Shown piece after piece: positions 43,450 to 52,182 of a stretch of DNA of 64,000 nt (position 1 is the stretch's first letter; the number at the start of each line of letters is the position of its first letter). The notes beneath the pieces are model-generated. The model did no database searches and had not been told where the DNA came from. It was given only the letters and a program-made list of their open reading frames with translations. This DNA is from Mucilaginibacter sp. (GTDB lineage Bacteria; Bacteroidota; Bacteroidia; Sphingobacteriales; Sphingobacteriaceae). The position numbers were made by a program, and so were the translations under genes. The stretch covers positions 62,001-126,000 of the forward strand of contig JAUCSE010000079.1 in the NCBI GenBank assembly GCA_030445275.1, in the 5' to 3' direction.

Positions 43450-44445
43450 ATGGGAGCAGTAGATAGTGGGTCAAATAAGCGAGCAATATTTTCGGACAAG
43501 TTTTCATTGTTATTAGAGTTAGTGCCTCCTAACTTTAGTAAAAGCTATGGTTATTTACTTACTATTAAGAATGCAGCGCAAGAAAATACCATTAAATATG
43601 AAGTGGATATTGCCTATGTTAAAACCATACCTGAAAAAGCCAGGCTGTTTAGCATAAATAAAAGTTCTAAAACCTATCTTAATGATACAGAACCTGATTT
43701 GCTGGTTGATAAAATGGCCAACGAAGCGGGTTCTGTTTTATACCCTTTAATTATAGAGGTTGATTTTAACGGCCGGTTTTTAACCGTTCATAATTATAAG
43801 GAGATCTTAGAACGGTGGAAGACAAAAAGGGTCGAGATAAAAAATTATTATACAGGTGATCAAGCTGAGAAATATTGTGAATTAATGGATCAAACCATTA
43901 CATCCGAAAATTTATTAAACTGGAGTGTTCAAAAAGATTTCCTGATTGCAACATATTTTACAGCTATCTATAAATCATATACGCCTTCGCTTAAAATTGA
44001 AGAGGAGGCAGCTTATCCGCTTGTTGGTAAGTCATTACCTGTTACATTTAGTATTATACAGCAAGTACAAGAGTATTTAAATGATTTAGATGCTATTGAG
44101 TTACATCATGCAGGAGTGGCAATTGACGAAAGAAGCATAAATGATATTGAACAAGAGCAAAATTTTGCATTAAGTAAATCTATTGATCCCGAATCAAAAC
44201 CGGTGGATGGCAAATATACGGCTCGCTATATGCTGCATGCACAAACCAAAGCTATCCGTTCAATTGATGCCGAATGGATATTAAATAAAGAACAAATTAT
44301 CCGGGTAAGTTTACACGAAACAGTTGTGGATGCAGAAGTCTTATTAGCCACGAATAATAATTACCCAACCAGTATAATTATATTAGATAAAGAACACGAA
44401 CGCCCCAATATATTGGGTAATATTTGGAAATCACTGTTTGGGTAA
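43450..44445 (+). CDS. Unknown protein divergent from the spike island
   Basis: A 331-residue protein with no signal peptide, transmembrane segment or family that I can name. Visible parts are a beta-rich N-terminus (GYLLTIKNAAQENTIKYEVDI), a helical middle (HNYKEILERWKTKRVEI, YCELMDQTITSENLLNW) and a beta-rich end (YMLHAQTKAIRSIDAEWIL). It is transcribed away from vgrG across a 401-bp AT-rich intergenic region that holds no other gene. This suggests a role in type VI function, such as a cytoplasmic adaptor or chaperone, but that is based only on position. The 344 bp after it contain an inverted repeat at 44682-44721. Confidence 0.6.
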   Translation: MGAVDSGSNKRAIFSDKFSLLLELVPPNFSKSYGYLLTIKNAAQENTIKYEVDIAYVKTIPEKARLFSINKSSKTYLNDTEPDLLVDKMANEAGSVLYPLIIEVDFNGRFLTVHNYKEILERWKTKRVEIKNYYTGDQAEKYCELMDQTITSENLLNWSVQKDFLIATYFTAIYKSYTPSLKIEEEAAYPLVGKSLPVTFSIIQQVQEYLNDLDAIELHHAGVAIDERSINDIEQEQNFALSKSIDPESKPVDGKYTARYMLHAQTKAIRSIDAEWILNKEQIIRVSLHETVVDAEVLLATNNNYPTSIIILDKEHERPNILGNIWKSLFG

Positions 44446-44681
44446 TAAAAACTCAATGGGTTAGTAAAATAATCCTCACCTAATTCTGAACCGTGAGCTA
44501 TTAAATTCTATGCCGGTTTATGTGGATAGCTTTTTGTTATACCCTTAAGATGGCTTTGTAGTGTATCCATCGGGTTGTTGATTTAAGGTTAATGGAGTAA
44601 TTGGGCCGAGGTTCCGGAATCAGGTAGTCAATGATTCCGTAAGGTTCACTTTGTTTGATTTTAAATTGTTACCTCCGCTTT

Positions 44682-44721
44682 TGACAAATGTATATGGCGT
44701 AAAATGCCCTCATATTTGTCA
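44682..44721. promoter_or_regulatory. Inverted repeat upstream of the DHFR-like gene
   Basis: TGACAAAT (44682-44689) and ATTTGTCA (44714-44721) are perfect inverted copies. Between them GGCGT and ATGCC can form an inner stem. It sits about 70 bp before the reductase start, a usual place for an operator. The rest of 44446-44789 shows nothing else. Confidence 0.35.
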
Positions 44722-44789
44722 CGATCGCCCCTTGTGCATATATCTCGTCCGTTTTAACTTAGTATAAACATAAACTAACCGAAAACAAA

Positions 44790-45359
44790 ATGAGAAAGAT
44801 CAGGATCTTTGAACATATCTCGCTCGACGGCGTGATAGAACACGATGGAGACTATACCTATGGCGCATGGACCACACCCTATCGAAGCCCTGCCGGGGCG
44901 GCAATGCTCTTTGAGGCATACGGGCCAAACTTTGACCTGCTGCTTGGCCGCCAAACCTACGATATATTTAGTGGCTTTTGGCCTAATGCCGGGGATTTCC
45001 CAATGGCAAATGCTATAAACGCTGCAACAAAACACATCGCAACCCATAGGCCCGACAGCCTGGAATGGGGTCCGGTAACAGATTTGGGTCAGGACGTTAT
45101 AAAGGCGATTCGCGATCTCAAGTCAACGGACGGCCCCGATCTGATCGTCGTGGGAAGTTCGACGCTAACGTCCGTGTTGCTTGACCAGGGGCTGGCTGAC
45201 GAGGTTGTGCTCATTACCTACCCAGTTTTGCTTGGCCGAGGAAAACGCCTATTGTCGGACAGTATTGACGCTCGGGAACTTGCTTTTGTTGACTCGAAGA
45301 CCACGCCCACGGGATTGCTCGTCAACACTTATCGACACGTAGGGCCGCTGAAAAGCTAA
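44790..45359 (+). CDS. Dihydrofolate-reductase/RibD-C-like reductase
   Basis: A 189-residue protein of the RibD C-terminal/DHFR-like family. ISLDGVIEHDGD at the start, LLLGRQTYDIFSGFWP and LIVVGSSTLTSVLLDQGLADE followed by PVLLGRGKRL are characteristic of this group of NADPH-dependent reductases. True DHFR function is unlikely, because the group is diverse and substrates are mostly unknown. The coding sequence is visibly richer in G and C than its neighbours, with codons such as GAC, GGC and GTG favoured, so it may have been acquired horizontally. It stands alone between an inverted repeat and the hairpin at 45549. No regulator is adjacent. Confidence 0.87.
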   Translation: MRKIRIFEHISLDGVIEHDGDYTYGAWTTPYRSPAGAAMLFEAYGPNFDLLLGRQTYDIFSGFWPNAGDFPMANAINAATKHIATHRPDSLEWGPVTDLGQDVIKAIRDLKSTDGPDLIVVGSSTLTSVLLDQGLADEVVLITYPVLLGRGKRLLSDSIDARELAFVDSKTTPTGLLVNTYRHVGPLKS

Positions 45360-45548
45360 TCTTTCGCCGACGAGGGCGGCTGAGCGGGTGCCGGCATAAG
45401 GGGGAAATGTTCATGGTGTTCACGATTCGATGATCAATAAAAAAGCAACAAAAAGCGGGAGCCGGATAAATGTCAAGGCCGAAAAGCCGCTAAAAACAAA
45501 AGTGACTGCCCGCTTTTATCACCTCGATTTCATAATGACTAGTCTCGC

Positions 45549-45588
45549 TAATATATATTTTGCTTGCGGCGAAGCAAAATATATATTA
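45549..45588. promoter_or_regulatory. Perfect 17-bp stem-loop before the Ig-like secreted protein gene
   Basis: TAATATATATTTTGCTT (45549-45565) and its exact reverse complement (45572-45588) flank the loop GCGGCG. It ends 23 bp before the chosen start at 45612. There is only a short T-rich stretch after it (ACTTTAG), so a terminator for the reductase gene is possible but not typical. It could also control the downstream gene. Confidence 0.6.
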
Positions 45589-45611
45589 CTTTAGTGTTGA
45601 CCTCCCTTACC

Positions 45612-48206
45612 ATGCAATTTAAACGGTTACTTTTTTTACTGCTGACATTTATTAGCCTTAAAGCACATAGTCAGGACGTAGAGTTTCACTTAAGTTCTCA
45701 TATCTTACCTGGAAAAAATATTTTAAAAGTTAAGCGCGACTTTCGTGATCCATATTTATGGGTTCTTGCACAAAACAATGAGGTTTACCGTGTTAACAGT
45801 ACCACACTTGCTGTTGACGATTATACCAGCAGATTTGCCGCCTACAGCGGTTTACAATTTATTGATATTGCAGGCCGAAGCCAGGATACGGTGTTTATTG
45901 CTACCAATTCTACTAATGTTATTGAATACAAAAAGGGTGTTAATAAAGTAATAAATGCCGCAAACGGCATTGTTACTACCGTTAATTCTGTTGGTATAGC
46001 TAAAAATCAAACGTATGGCAGTGTTACTGACCCACATTCGGTATTGATTGGATCTGACAAGGGCTTTTACACCTATGATATAGTTAATGAAAAGATACAG
46101 GCAGATAATGAAATTTCTTCCAGTAAGATTTATGAAGCAACCTATCGCGACTTGGTTTATAAAGATAGCTCAGCAACTTACCCGGATTGGGATGGAAGGA
46201 AATACGTGCCTGTAATGATAAATGGCGAGTCCACATTCTTTCAATATTACATGTCTGAAAGTGATATTATAGGCCATAACATCAATACAGGTTATCAGGC
46301 TTTTGCTTCTATGTACGAGTATGATATGCTCGTTAGCTACACCGCGCTTTTCTGGGGCACGCGTAACGGTATGTTCCAGGTTAATGGTGACCTAAGTTAC
46401 TTTATTAACCTTCCTTATAAACACTATTTAGATGGCATTAACGTGAATAAGATAACCGCCATGTTTGGCCTTACCGCGTTTGGTAGTGGCCACTGGTATG
46501 ATGATCGCGGCCTTATTAAACAAACTATGTTAATAGGCTCCGACAAAGGTTTATACTTCAGTAATTCAATTTATCAGCAGGTGCGTGACACACGCCAGAT
46601 TGATCTTTTTCATTTTGACGCATTAGGCAATACTGTTATCCATGATATTTGTGTTAATACGGCATCTGCAGCGGAGCCAGTTTGTGATGATGGCGCATGG
46701 ATAGCAGCTCAGGATGGACTTTATCTTATAAAACCAGATTACGGCAAATATCTTACCTCAACATCACTAAATGCCGTACAATTTACCGGACAGGACGCTA
46801 CAATTTCGGAAATGCAAATATGTTCAGGCAGCAGTATAAGCGCCACCGTTAATAACAGAATTTATACCGGCCACACCATACAATGGTATAAAGACGGAGT
46901 AGAATTACCTGGTGAAAGTAACAGCACATTAACCATTAAAGCTGCCGGAAATTACAGTGCTGTTGTATACGATCCGTGCGGAAATCTTCATTTAAATACA
47001 AATAGCCTTAAAGTAACGGTTATTACAGCGCCAACTGTAAATCTTAATTACCCGGATAAAAGTTTTTATTGCAATGGAAGTACGGCAACTTTTGAGGTTG
47101 ATGCCAATGCCAACTATAAATATCGCTGGTATACGGATGGCGTATTAAATGGTAATACCTCCAATATTATAAATGTAACACAAAGCGGAAAATATAAAGT
47201 AGAGGTCAGCGCCTGCTCAGATACGTGGGTAACTTCAAAAGAAATTGAAGCAGAATTTGTAAAGTTACCGCCCCTGGTGCTTAAAACGAATAAAATCGCT
47301 TACTGTATAGGTGATGAGGCCACCCTTTCAATTAACGTTCCGGTAGATGCCGGCTCTTACACCATTAATTGGTTGCGCGACGGTACTATATTAAATAGCA
47401 ACACTAACAAAACAAGCTTAACAACCAACATTGCCGGCAATTATTTGGTTACTATCAGTAGCAATAAAATAACCTGCTCAGAAAGTTCTCCGTTGTTGCC
47501 GGTTATATTTAATCCCATGCCCACAATTAGCCTGGAAAAAATTGTGAACACCACGCTTTGCAGCGGGCAGGCGGTTGATCTTAAAGCCACTTTTTCTAAC
47601 GGCACGGTTAAATGGTCAACAGGAGAAACAGGCAGCCAGATCAGTGTGAAAAATCCGGGAAATTATACGGCCACGGTAACATCTGCTTCTGGTTGTATCG
47701 ATAGTCGTAGTATAAATGTGCAGTTTTTCAGCAACCCTGTTTTAAGCTTGCCCGATGCAACACTATGTCAGTTTACCCGGCAGCAAATTACCTTAAATGC
47801 ACCACCGGGCTTTACCAAATATGAGTGGAACGGAAAACAAGGTGGAGATTCATTTACAACTGGTTCACTTGGAAAAGTTGAACTCAAGGTAACCGATCTT
47901 AACGGTTGTACAGCGTCACAAACCATAATTATTACCAGTTTTTGTACTGAAATAAAAATGGGTAATACATTTACACCTAATGCCGATGGTGCAAATGACA
48001 CCTGGGTTATTGAAGGTCTTGATAATAGCGCAACTGTAAAAATTTACAATCGTTTAGGAAGTCTTTTATTTAACAGTCGCGGTTATACCGAACCCTGGGA
48101 TGGCATCTATAAAGGCAGTAAATTGCCTGCGGGTACGTATTACTACATCATCAATGCCAAAGCCGGAACACAGGTTTTAAGCGGATGGGTATGCATTATT
48201 TATTAA
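45612..48206 (+). CDS. Secreted Ig-like protein with a type IX secretion (gliding-type) C-terminal domain
   Basis: An 864-residue surface or secreted protein. It has a signal peptide (LLLTFISLKAHSQ). About residues 20-390 resemble a beta-propeller, with repeats such as VLIGSDKGFYTYD and MLIGSDKGLYFSN. Several Ig/PKD-like modules follow, each with HTIQWYKDGVELPG-like or YRWYTDGVLNG-like strands. The end (NTFTPNADGANDTW ... IYNRLGSLLFNS ... GSKLPAGTYYYII) is the gliding-motility-associated C-terminal domain used as a type B sorting signal by the type IX system. The start at 45612 was chosen because the longer frame from 45564 begins inside the hairpin. Function beyond surface display or adhesion cannot be told. 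Confidence 0.87.
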   Translation: MQFKRLLFLLLTFISLKAHSQDVEFHLSSHILPGKNILKVKRDFRDPYLWVLAQNNEVYRVNSTTLAVDDYTSRFAAYSGLQFIDIAGRSQDTVFIATNSTNVIEYKKGVNKVINAANGIVTTVNSVGIAKNQTYGSVTDPHSVLIGSDKGFYTYDIVNEKIQADNEISSSKIYEATYRDLVYKDSSATYPDWDGRKYVPVMINGESTFFQYYMSESDIIGHNINTGYQAFASMYEYDMLVSYTALFWGTRNGMFQVNGDLSYFINLPYKHYLDGINVNKITAMFGLTAFGSGHWYDDRGLIKQTMLIGSDKGLYFSNSIYQQVRDTRQIDLFHFDALGNTVIHDICVNTASAAEPVCDDGAWIAAQDGLYLIKPDYGKYLTSTSLNAVQFTGQDATISEMQICSGSSISATVNNRIYTGHTIQWYKDGVELPGESNSTLTIKAAGNYSAVVYDPCGNLHLNTNSLKVTVITAPTVNLNYPDKSFYCNGSTATFEVDANANYKYRWYTDGVLNGNTSNIINVTQSGKYKVEVSACSDTWVTSKEIEAEFVKLPPLVLKTNKIAYCIGDEATLSINVPVDAGSYTINWLRDGTILNSNTNKTSLTTNIAGNYLVTISSNKITCSESSPLLPVIFNPMPTISLEKIVNTTLCSGQAVDLKATFSNGTVKWSTGETGSQISVKNPGNYTATVTSASGCIDSRSINVQFFSNPVLSLPDATLCQFTRQQITLNAPPGFTKYEWNGKQGGDSFTTGSLGKVELKVTDLNGCTASQTIIITSFCTEIKMGNTFTPNADGANDTWVIEGLDNSATVKIYNRLGSLLFNSRGYTEPWDGIYKGSKLPAGTYYYIINAKAGTQVLSGWVCIIY

Positions 48207-48503
48207 CCATACGCTTGCCCTCCGCATCTCAATCGGCTAGCGGGGCTTCTTTTTTACAAGCTATAAAACTTGCAAAATCTTTTTTCAAATCAATTCAAGA
48301 TATTTTTTATTGAAAAACAGAAGCATAACAACAATGCTATATGAAATATCGAACACCTTTTCTGTCTGTAAAAACTATAGCTAATGGATTTATAATCAAA
48401 AAACTAACTGCATAAAAAGAGGGGACATACAATTATGTGCGTTTCCTTAAGTTCCCAACGATACAACTATCCGGACGTTTTTAGTCTAATTATATTACCT
48501 TGA

Positions 48504-48683
48504 AGACCAAAAATCTTATTTGCAAAAAGATTCGATTTTACAAGGACTAATAGGCTTCTAAAAGAAAAGGTATTGGTTGAAAAAAATGTTACGGAAGAGT
48601 ATGTTGACTTTCTAGAAACAATATGTTTCGGAATAACATTGGATATTCGACAGGTTTTTTTAAGGCCTAGTAAAGCCATATGA
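48504..48683 (+). pseudogene. Possible gene remnant without a start codon
   Basis: A 59-codon open stretch follows a TGA and has no ATG. It encodes RTNRLLKEKVLVEKNV, EEYVDFLETICFG and DIRQVFLRP, which looks like real protein with charged helices, but I recognise no family. A strong hairpin (48694-48731) follows at once, as at the end of a gene. It could be the tail of a lost gene. The rest of 48207-48934 shows a weak hairpin at about 48213-48256 and nothing else. Confidence 0.25.
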
Positions 48684-48693
48684 GAATAAATGA

Positions 48694-48731
48694 AAAAAGT
48701 TCGCAAGTGTCTCGGTACTTGCGAACTTTTT
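48694..48731. terminator. Long perfect hairpin, bidirectional terminator
   Basis: AAAAAGTTCGCAAGT (48694-48708) pairs without error with ACTTGCGAACTTTTT (48717-48731), an 8-nt loop between. The A and T tracts allow termination in both directions. Twenty bases later is the TCGAACCA motif that is also found near the hairpin at 51927. Confidence 0.8.
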
Positions 48732-48934
48732 ACACAAAGCCGTACTAATATCGAACCAATTTATGGACGATTTAAAGCGAATTGCTGTTTTAAGTGATTC
48801 TGAGGCATATTAAGGATAATCAAAACCGAATAAGGTCCAACCACAGCACCTCAATTTAACCCGGTATTAAAGTGTTTCAAATCCGCTAATTTAAATTATT
48901 TAGCTATACATGTTATTGCTGCCCCTTTTTACCC

Positions 48935-49936
48935 TTAAAGTCTTTTAACGGTCTTTCCATCATAACGATACACTCCACCTTCAGCTCCAAACCAAATACT
49001 TCCATCGTTAGCTTCCAAGATCCCCAAAAAAGCTGGTGGTCCTGACATAATTTCGGTTACAGTGGGCTTTTTATTGTACAAGGACTTTGCATCATAACGG
49101 GACAGTGCCCATATCTTCCCAATGGGAGGATTTACTACACCAGTAGTCCAGATGTTTCCTTTTTTATCTTCGATTATAGCATAAACACCTCTCTGCGATA
49201 CCTTAATAAAGGTTCTGCCGTCATAGCGCCAAAGGCCGTTGTCACCGAACCAAATATTGCCTTTTCTATCTTCGATTATCGACCAAACGTTGTTAAAGCC
49301 TTTGCCGTCTTTATTTGTGAGCGTGGTAAATGTTTTTCCATCATAAATGAAGGCCTCGCCCCTTGTGCCAAACCATAATTTCCCGGTTTTGTCTTCCATA
49401 ATAGTAGTAATATTATTCCTGGGTAGTCCTTCTTTAATTGTAAAATTTCGAAAAGATTTTCCATCGTAACGGCTTACTCCACCTCCGGTGCCGAACCAAA
49501 TAATGCCGGCCCTATCTTCATAAATAGAAAAAGCCCCATTATTGGCGAGCCCCTCCCTGGTTGTAAAATGCTGAAAGGATTTCCCATTGTATTGATAAAC
49601 ACCTGAATCAATAGAAGCGAACCAAAGATTTCCGCGTCGATCTTCCAGGACATCCCAGAATCTGTGCGAACCTACTTTACTTGTGAGATTATTAAAAGAC
49701 TTTCCATCGTATCGAAAAACATCACCAAATGATGTGCTGTTTGAGCCAGCCATCAAAATGGTGCAATTTCTGCCTTTTTTTATATTACGAACCATTTGTT
49801 GGGTAGGCCCGTGGGAAGTGACTATGTCTTTTGTTTCGTACTTGATATTATCTTTAGGTACGTTTGTTTGGTTTTGTTCACAGGAAGTGTGACAAACAAG
49901 CCTCAAGAACAAAACATATACAAGTATGTATCTCAT
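48935..49936 (-). CDS. Two-component-propeller lipoprotein
   Basis: A 333-residue lipoprotein (lipobox HTSC, Cys19) built of propeller repeats. Each repeat contains a phrase like EDRRGNLWFASIDSGVYQYNGKSF, with the core GxxWFGxxGGVxRYDGKSF, seen about seven times. This is the ligand-binding blade of the sensor region of Bacteroidota hybrid two-component systems and of Reg_prop proteins. Here the propeller stands alone, with no transmembrane helix, kinase or response-regulator domain attached, so it is not a complete sensor. It could bind a ligand in the periplasm and pass it to a partner. It is the promoter-distal gene of a pair with the Asp-box protein, and both face the membrane regulator gene at 50862. 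Confidence 0.85.
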   Translation of the reverse strand: MRYILVYVLFLRLVCHTSCEQNQTNVPKDNIKYETKDIVTSHGPTQQMVRNIKKGRNCTILMAGSNSTSFGDVFRYDGKSFNNLTSKVGSHRFWDVLEDRRGNLWFASIDSGVYQYNGKSFQHFTTREGLANNGAFSIYEDRAGIIWFGTGGGVSRYDGKSFRNFTIKEGLPRNNITTIMEDKTGKLWFGTRGEAFIYDGKTFTTLTNKDGKGFNNVWSIIEDRKGNIWFGDNGLWRYDGRTFIKVSQRGVYAIIEDKKGNIWTTGVVNPPIGKIWALSRYDAKSLYNKKPTVTEIMSGPPAFLGILEANDGSIWFGAEGGVYRYDGKTVKRL

Positions 49937-50024
49937 AATTTATTTATTTAATATTGGTAATAGCTGCAGGGTTCCAATAGCCAAAGGGGAGTCGGGTGTT
50001 CGATATTCTTCTTGTTGATTATTT

Positions 50025-50711
50025 TCAGCATCCACCACTCACTGCCGCAGCATACAATACATTACCGGAAACATATATTCTAAATACTTTTTTAGGCTTA
50101 CTGGAAGGAATATTCCATATTGTTAAAAATTTAAACTCGTTTTTATCAACACCAGGATGAACTCTATTCCAGGTTTTACCCATGTCAGATGACCGAAATA
50201 TACCATCCGGATGACCACATATTAAATATTTACCCATTTGTTTAATCGATGAAATGGACGAAGAAGGCGGAAGTCCTTCATCAATAGCTTGCCAGGTTTT
50301 TCCGCTATCTAATGAAATACGTATCCTTCTGGATTTCGTTTCTGTATTATAGGATATAGCAGCAAATCCACCTTGTATATGTTCAATAGCTATACCCACG
50401 CCACCCTCGCTTATTACCCATTCCCAGTGTTCACCATTATCTGTCGAACGCCTGATACCTTTTTGGCCTGTCGCAATTATGACCCCTTCGGACTTCACGA
50501 TATTACTCTCTGACACAGGCCGCTCAATTTCAGGTGGCGCTTCGCTAGTTTCCTGCCATGTTTGTCCGTCATCAGTAGATTTGAAAACGGTGTTTACAAG
50601 CCCTAATTTATTTCTAATTACTTTGGCCGCTTCCTTTTCTTTTAGCACAAAAGAATTTAATAGAAATAATACCAAGAGGATAGCCGGAACAAACACAAAT
50701 AATCTTTTCAT
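50025..50711 (-). CDS. Asp-box (BNR) repeat protein, exported
   Basis: A 228-residue protein with a hydrophobic N-terminal segment (FVFVPAILLVLFLLNSF) that is a signal anchor or signal peptide. The body has four Asp-box repeats of the pattern Ser-x-Asp-x-Gly-x-x-Trp: STDDGQTW, STDNGEHW, SLDSGKTW and SSDMGKTW. Such repeats form beta-propellers as in sialidases and photosystem-assembly factors, but no sialidase catalytic residues are visible. The start at 50711 was chosen over 50744 since it begins the signal. It is divergent from the membrane regulator gene (150 bp between starts) and 88 bp before the propeller lipoprotein. Confidence 0.72.
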   Translation of the reverse strand: MKRLFVFVPAILLVLFLLNSFVLKEKEAAKVIRNKLGLVNTVFKSTDDGQTWQETSEAPPEIERPVSESNIVKSEGVIIATGQKGIRRSTDNGEHWEWVISEGGVGIAIEHIQGGFAAISYNTETKSRRIRISLDSGKTWQAIDEGLPPSSSISSIKQMGKYLICGHPDGIFRSSDMGKTWNRVHPGVDKNEFKFLTIWNIPSSKPKKVFRIYVSGNVLYAAAVSGGC

Positions 50712-50812
50712 TTTTTTTAATTTTAAGTAAAACATATGTTTCATAATCTATTTTATGATCCTATCAGAATTGATGCAGCAAAATTACTTTGATATATTTC
50801 AGCGTGGAGAGC

Positions 50813-50841
50813 TTGAATTGTAAATAAAAATGTAAACTTTG
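50813..50841 (+). promoter_or_regulatory. Promoter candidate for the membrane regulator gene
   Basis: TTG (50813-50815) and AAACTTTG (50834-50841) have an 18-bp spacer; the second matches TAnnTTTG at all but the first base. Transcription would start about 15 bp before the ATG at 50862. The site also lies in the shared region with the divergent Asp-box gene. Confidence 0.3.
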
Positions 50842-50861
50842 TAAAATAAAATCTTGACACT

Positions 50862-51752
50862 ATGTTAGATAGCAGAATTGTCCTCTCCGGAAAACGCAAG
50901 TACCTGTTCGGATTGATATTACTCCTGTTTATCTCTATAATCAGCTTGACTTTCAGCATGAAGGGAAGTGACGACTTTGATATCGCCAGAAGGGAAGTTT
51001 TACTCCGGAGGATAGGAGATGAATTACTCACACAGTCGGGCGACCTTACATCAAGGGTGCTTCCGGTAAAAAAGATTGCAGAAAATGAGTACCAGATCAG
51101 GTTTGAGAATGAGCTTACTTTTCAACCAGACTCCCTGGTGAACACTACTCAGCGTTTGTTAGCCAAAGACCCGCTCACACGTGATTATGTTGTTAATGTT
51201 CTGAACAGTGGTAACGCCAGTGTAGCCTATGGATTTGCTATATCCGGGAATAAAAAAGATGATATTGTAGCATGTAAAGGAAGGAAGCAACCGAAAGCAT
51301 CTTATATGATCAGTATTACATTCAAACCGACAGGCATAAATACAGCAAAGAATGGATATCTTCTGGGCAGCCTGCCATTTTTAGCATTTGTTGGTTTCAT
51401 TTTTTTGAGAGCTGTTAAGCCGCGTAAATCGCTACCTGACGGTCAGAATACTGGCATGGTAACTTTAGGCGCGGTGTTGTTCGATGCGAAGAATCGGAAG
51501 CTGATAATAAACGGAAAAACAATGGACTTGACCGGAACGGAAACACGTGTACTGCTCATTTTCGCGTTGTCTCCTAACGAGACGATAGAGAGAAGCCGGC
51601 TGCAAAAAGAGATATGGGAAGATGAAGGTGTTATTGTGGGGCGCAGTCTGGATATGTTCATATCAAAACTTAGAAAAAAATTAGAATTTGATCCCAATAT
51701 CAACATCGTTGTTATACGCGGCAAAGGATATAAGCTTGAAATTAGTTCTTAA
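50862..51752 (+). CDS. Membrane-anchored winged-helix regulator with a periplasmic domain
   Basis: A 296-residue protein with an unusual order. A transmembrane helix at about residues 13-33 is followed by a domain of about 130 residues predicted to be periplasmic (RREVLLRRIGDELLTQSGDL to KASYMISITF). A second transmembrane helix lies around residue 170 (LGSLPFLAFVGFIFL). The C-terminal 100 residues are an OmpR/PhoB-type winged helix with the usual LTGTETRVLLIFALSP, SRLQKEIWEDEG and RSLDMFISKLRKKLE, closing in VVIRGKGYKLE. No receiver domain is present, so this is a one-component sensor of the ToxR kind with reversed topology. It is divergent from two propeller-type genes that it may control or sense through. 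Confidence 0.82.
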   Translation: MLDSRIVLSGKRKYLFGLILLLFISIISLTFSMKGSDDFDIARREVLLRRIGDELLTQSGDLTSRVLPVKKIAENEYQIRFENELTFQPDSLVNTTQRLLAKDPLTRDYVVNVLNSGNASVAYGFAISGNKKDDIVACKGRKQPKASYMISITFKPTGINTAKNGYLLGSLPFLAFVGFIFLRAVKPRKSLPDGQNTGMVTLGAVLFDAKNRKLIINGKTMDLTGTETRVLLIFALSPNETIERSRLQKEIWEDEGVIVGRSLDMFISKLRKKLEFDPNINIVVIRGKGYKLEISS

Positions 51753-51926
51753 GAAGAATCTTTCCGCTCCGAACTAATCTTATTAGAATTCAATTTGACA
51801 TTTGTAAAACTCTATCGTGAGTTACTAATATGGTATCATTAAAAGAATTATCCTTACCGGAGATTGAACCAAAAACAATGCTTTCCGAGCGATAAAGCCA
51901 TATTAAATATTTCCTAAAAACTAAAA

Positions 51927-51955
51927 AAACTCTCTACGCAATGCAAAGAGGGTTT
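51927..51955 (+). terminator. Hairpin after the membrane regulator gene
   Basis: AAACTCTCT (51927-51935) pairs with AGAGGGTTT (51947-51955), one G-U pair included, 175 bp after the regulator stop. It is followed at 51977 by a TCGAACCA motif. The remainder of the 430-bp stretch 51753-52182 holds no gene that I can support. Confidence 0.4.
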
Positions 51956-52182
51956 GTACTCCTAAGGATACAAATTTCGAACCATTTTTTAGAGGATTTG
52001 CAAATTTTAATGCATTTAACTGCTTGAAATGAGGCTTTTACATAAGGTGACTAGCGATTTATCGAATGGTTTCTGCGATCCCTTCCAGTCGGCGTTTGTG
52101 TTTGTTAGTAAGTGAATACCCTGTGGAACATGCTGTTAATGGATGCGTTAACAACAAATTATCGCCTTCAAGAAGAACGCTC

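Noticed and set aside
35966..44445. A full type VI secretion system
   Set aside because: Only spike, PAAR-like and cargo-type genes are present. Sheath, tube, baseplate, membrane complex and ATPase genes are not in the window.
48467..48706. A 79-codon minus-strand frame in the 48.2-48.9 kb gap
   Set aside because: The translation is Ser/Phe-rich without a pattern, and the opposite strand looks more protein-like. The frame begins inside the terminator hairpin.
52085..52140. Possible protein tail on the minus strand (pattern NKHKRRLEGIAETIR) next to the GH106 remnant
   Set aside because: It has no start and no family match that I can name; it may be a gene fragment, but the evidence is too weak to list.
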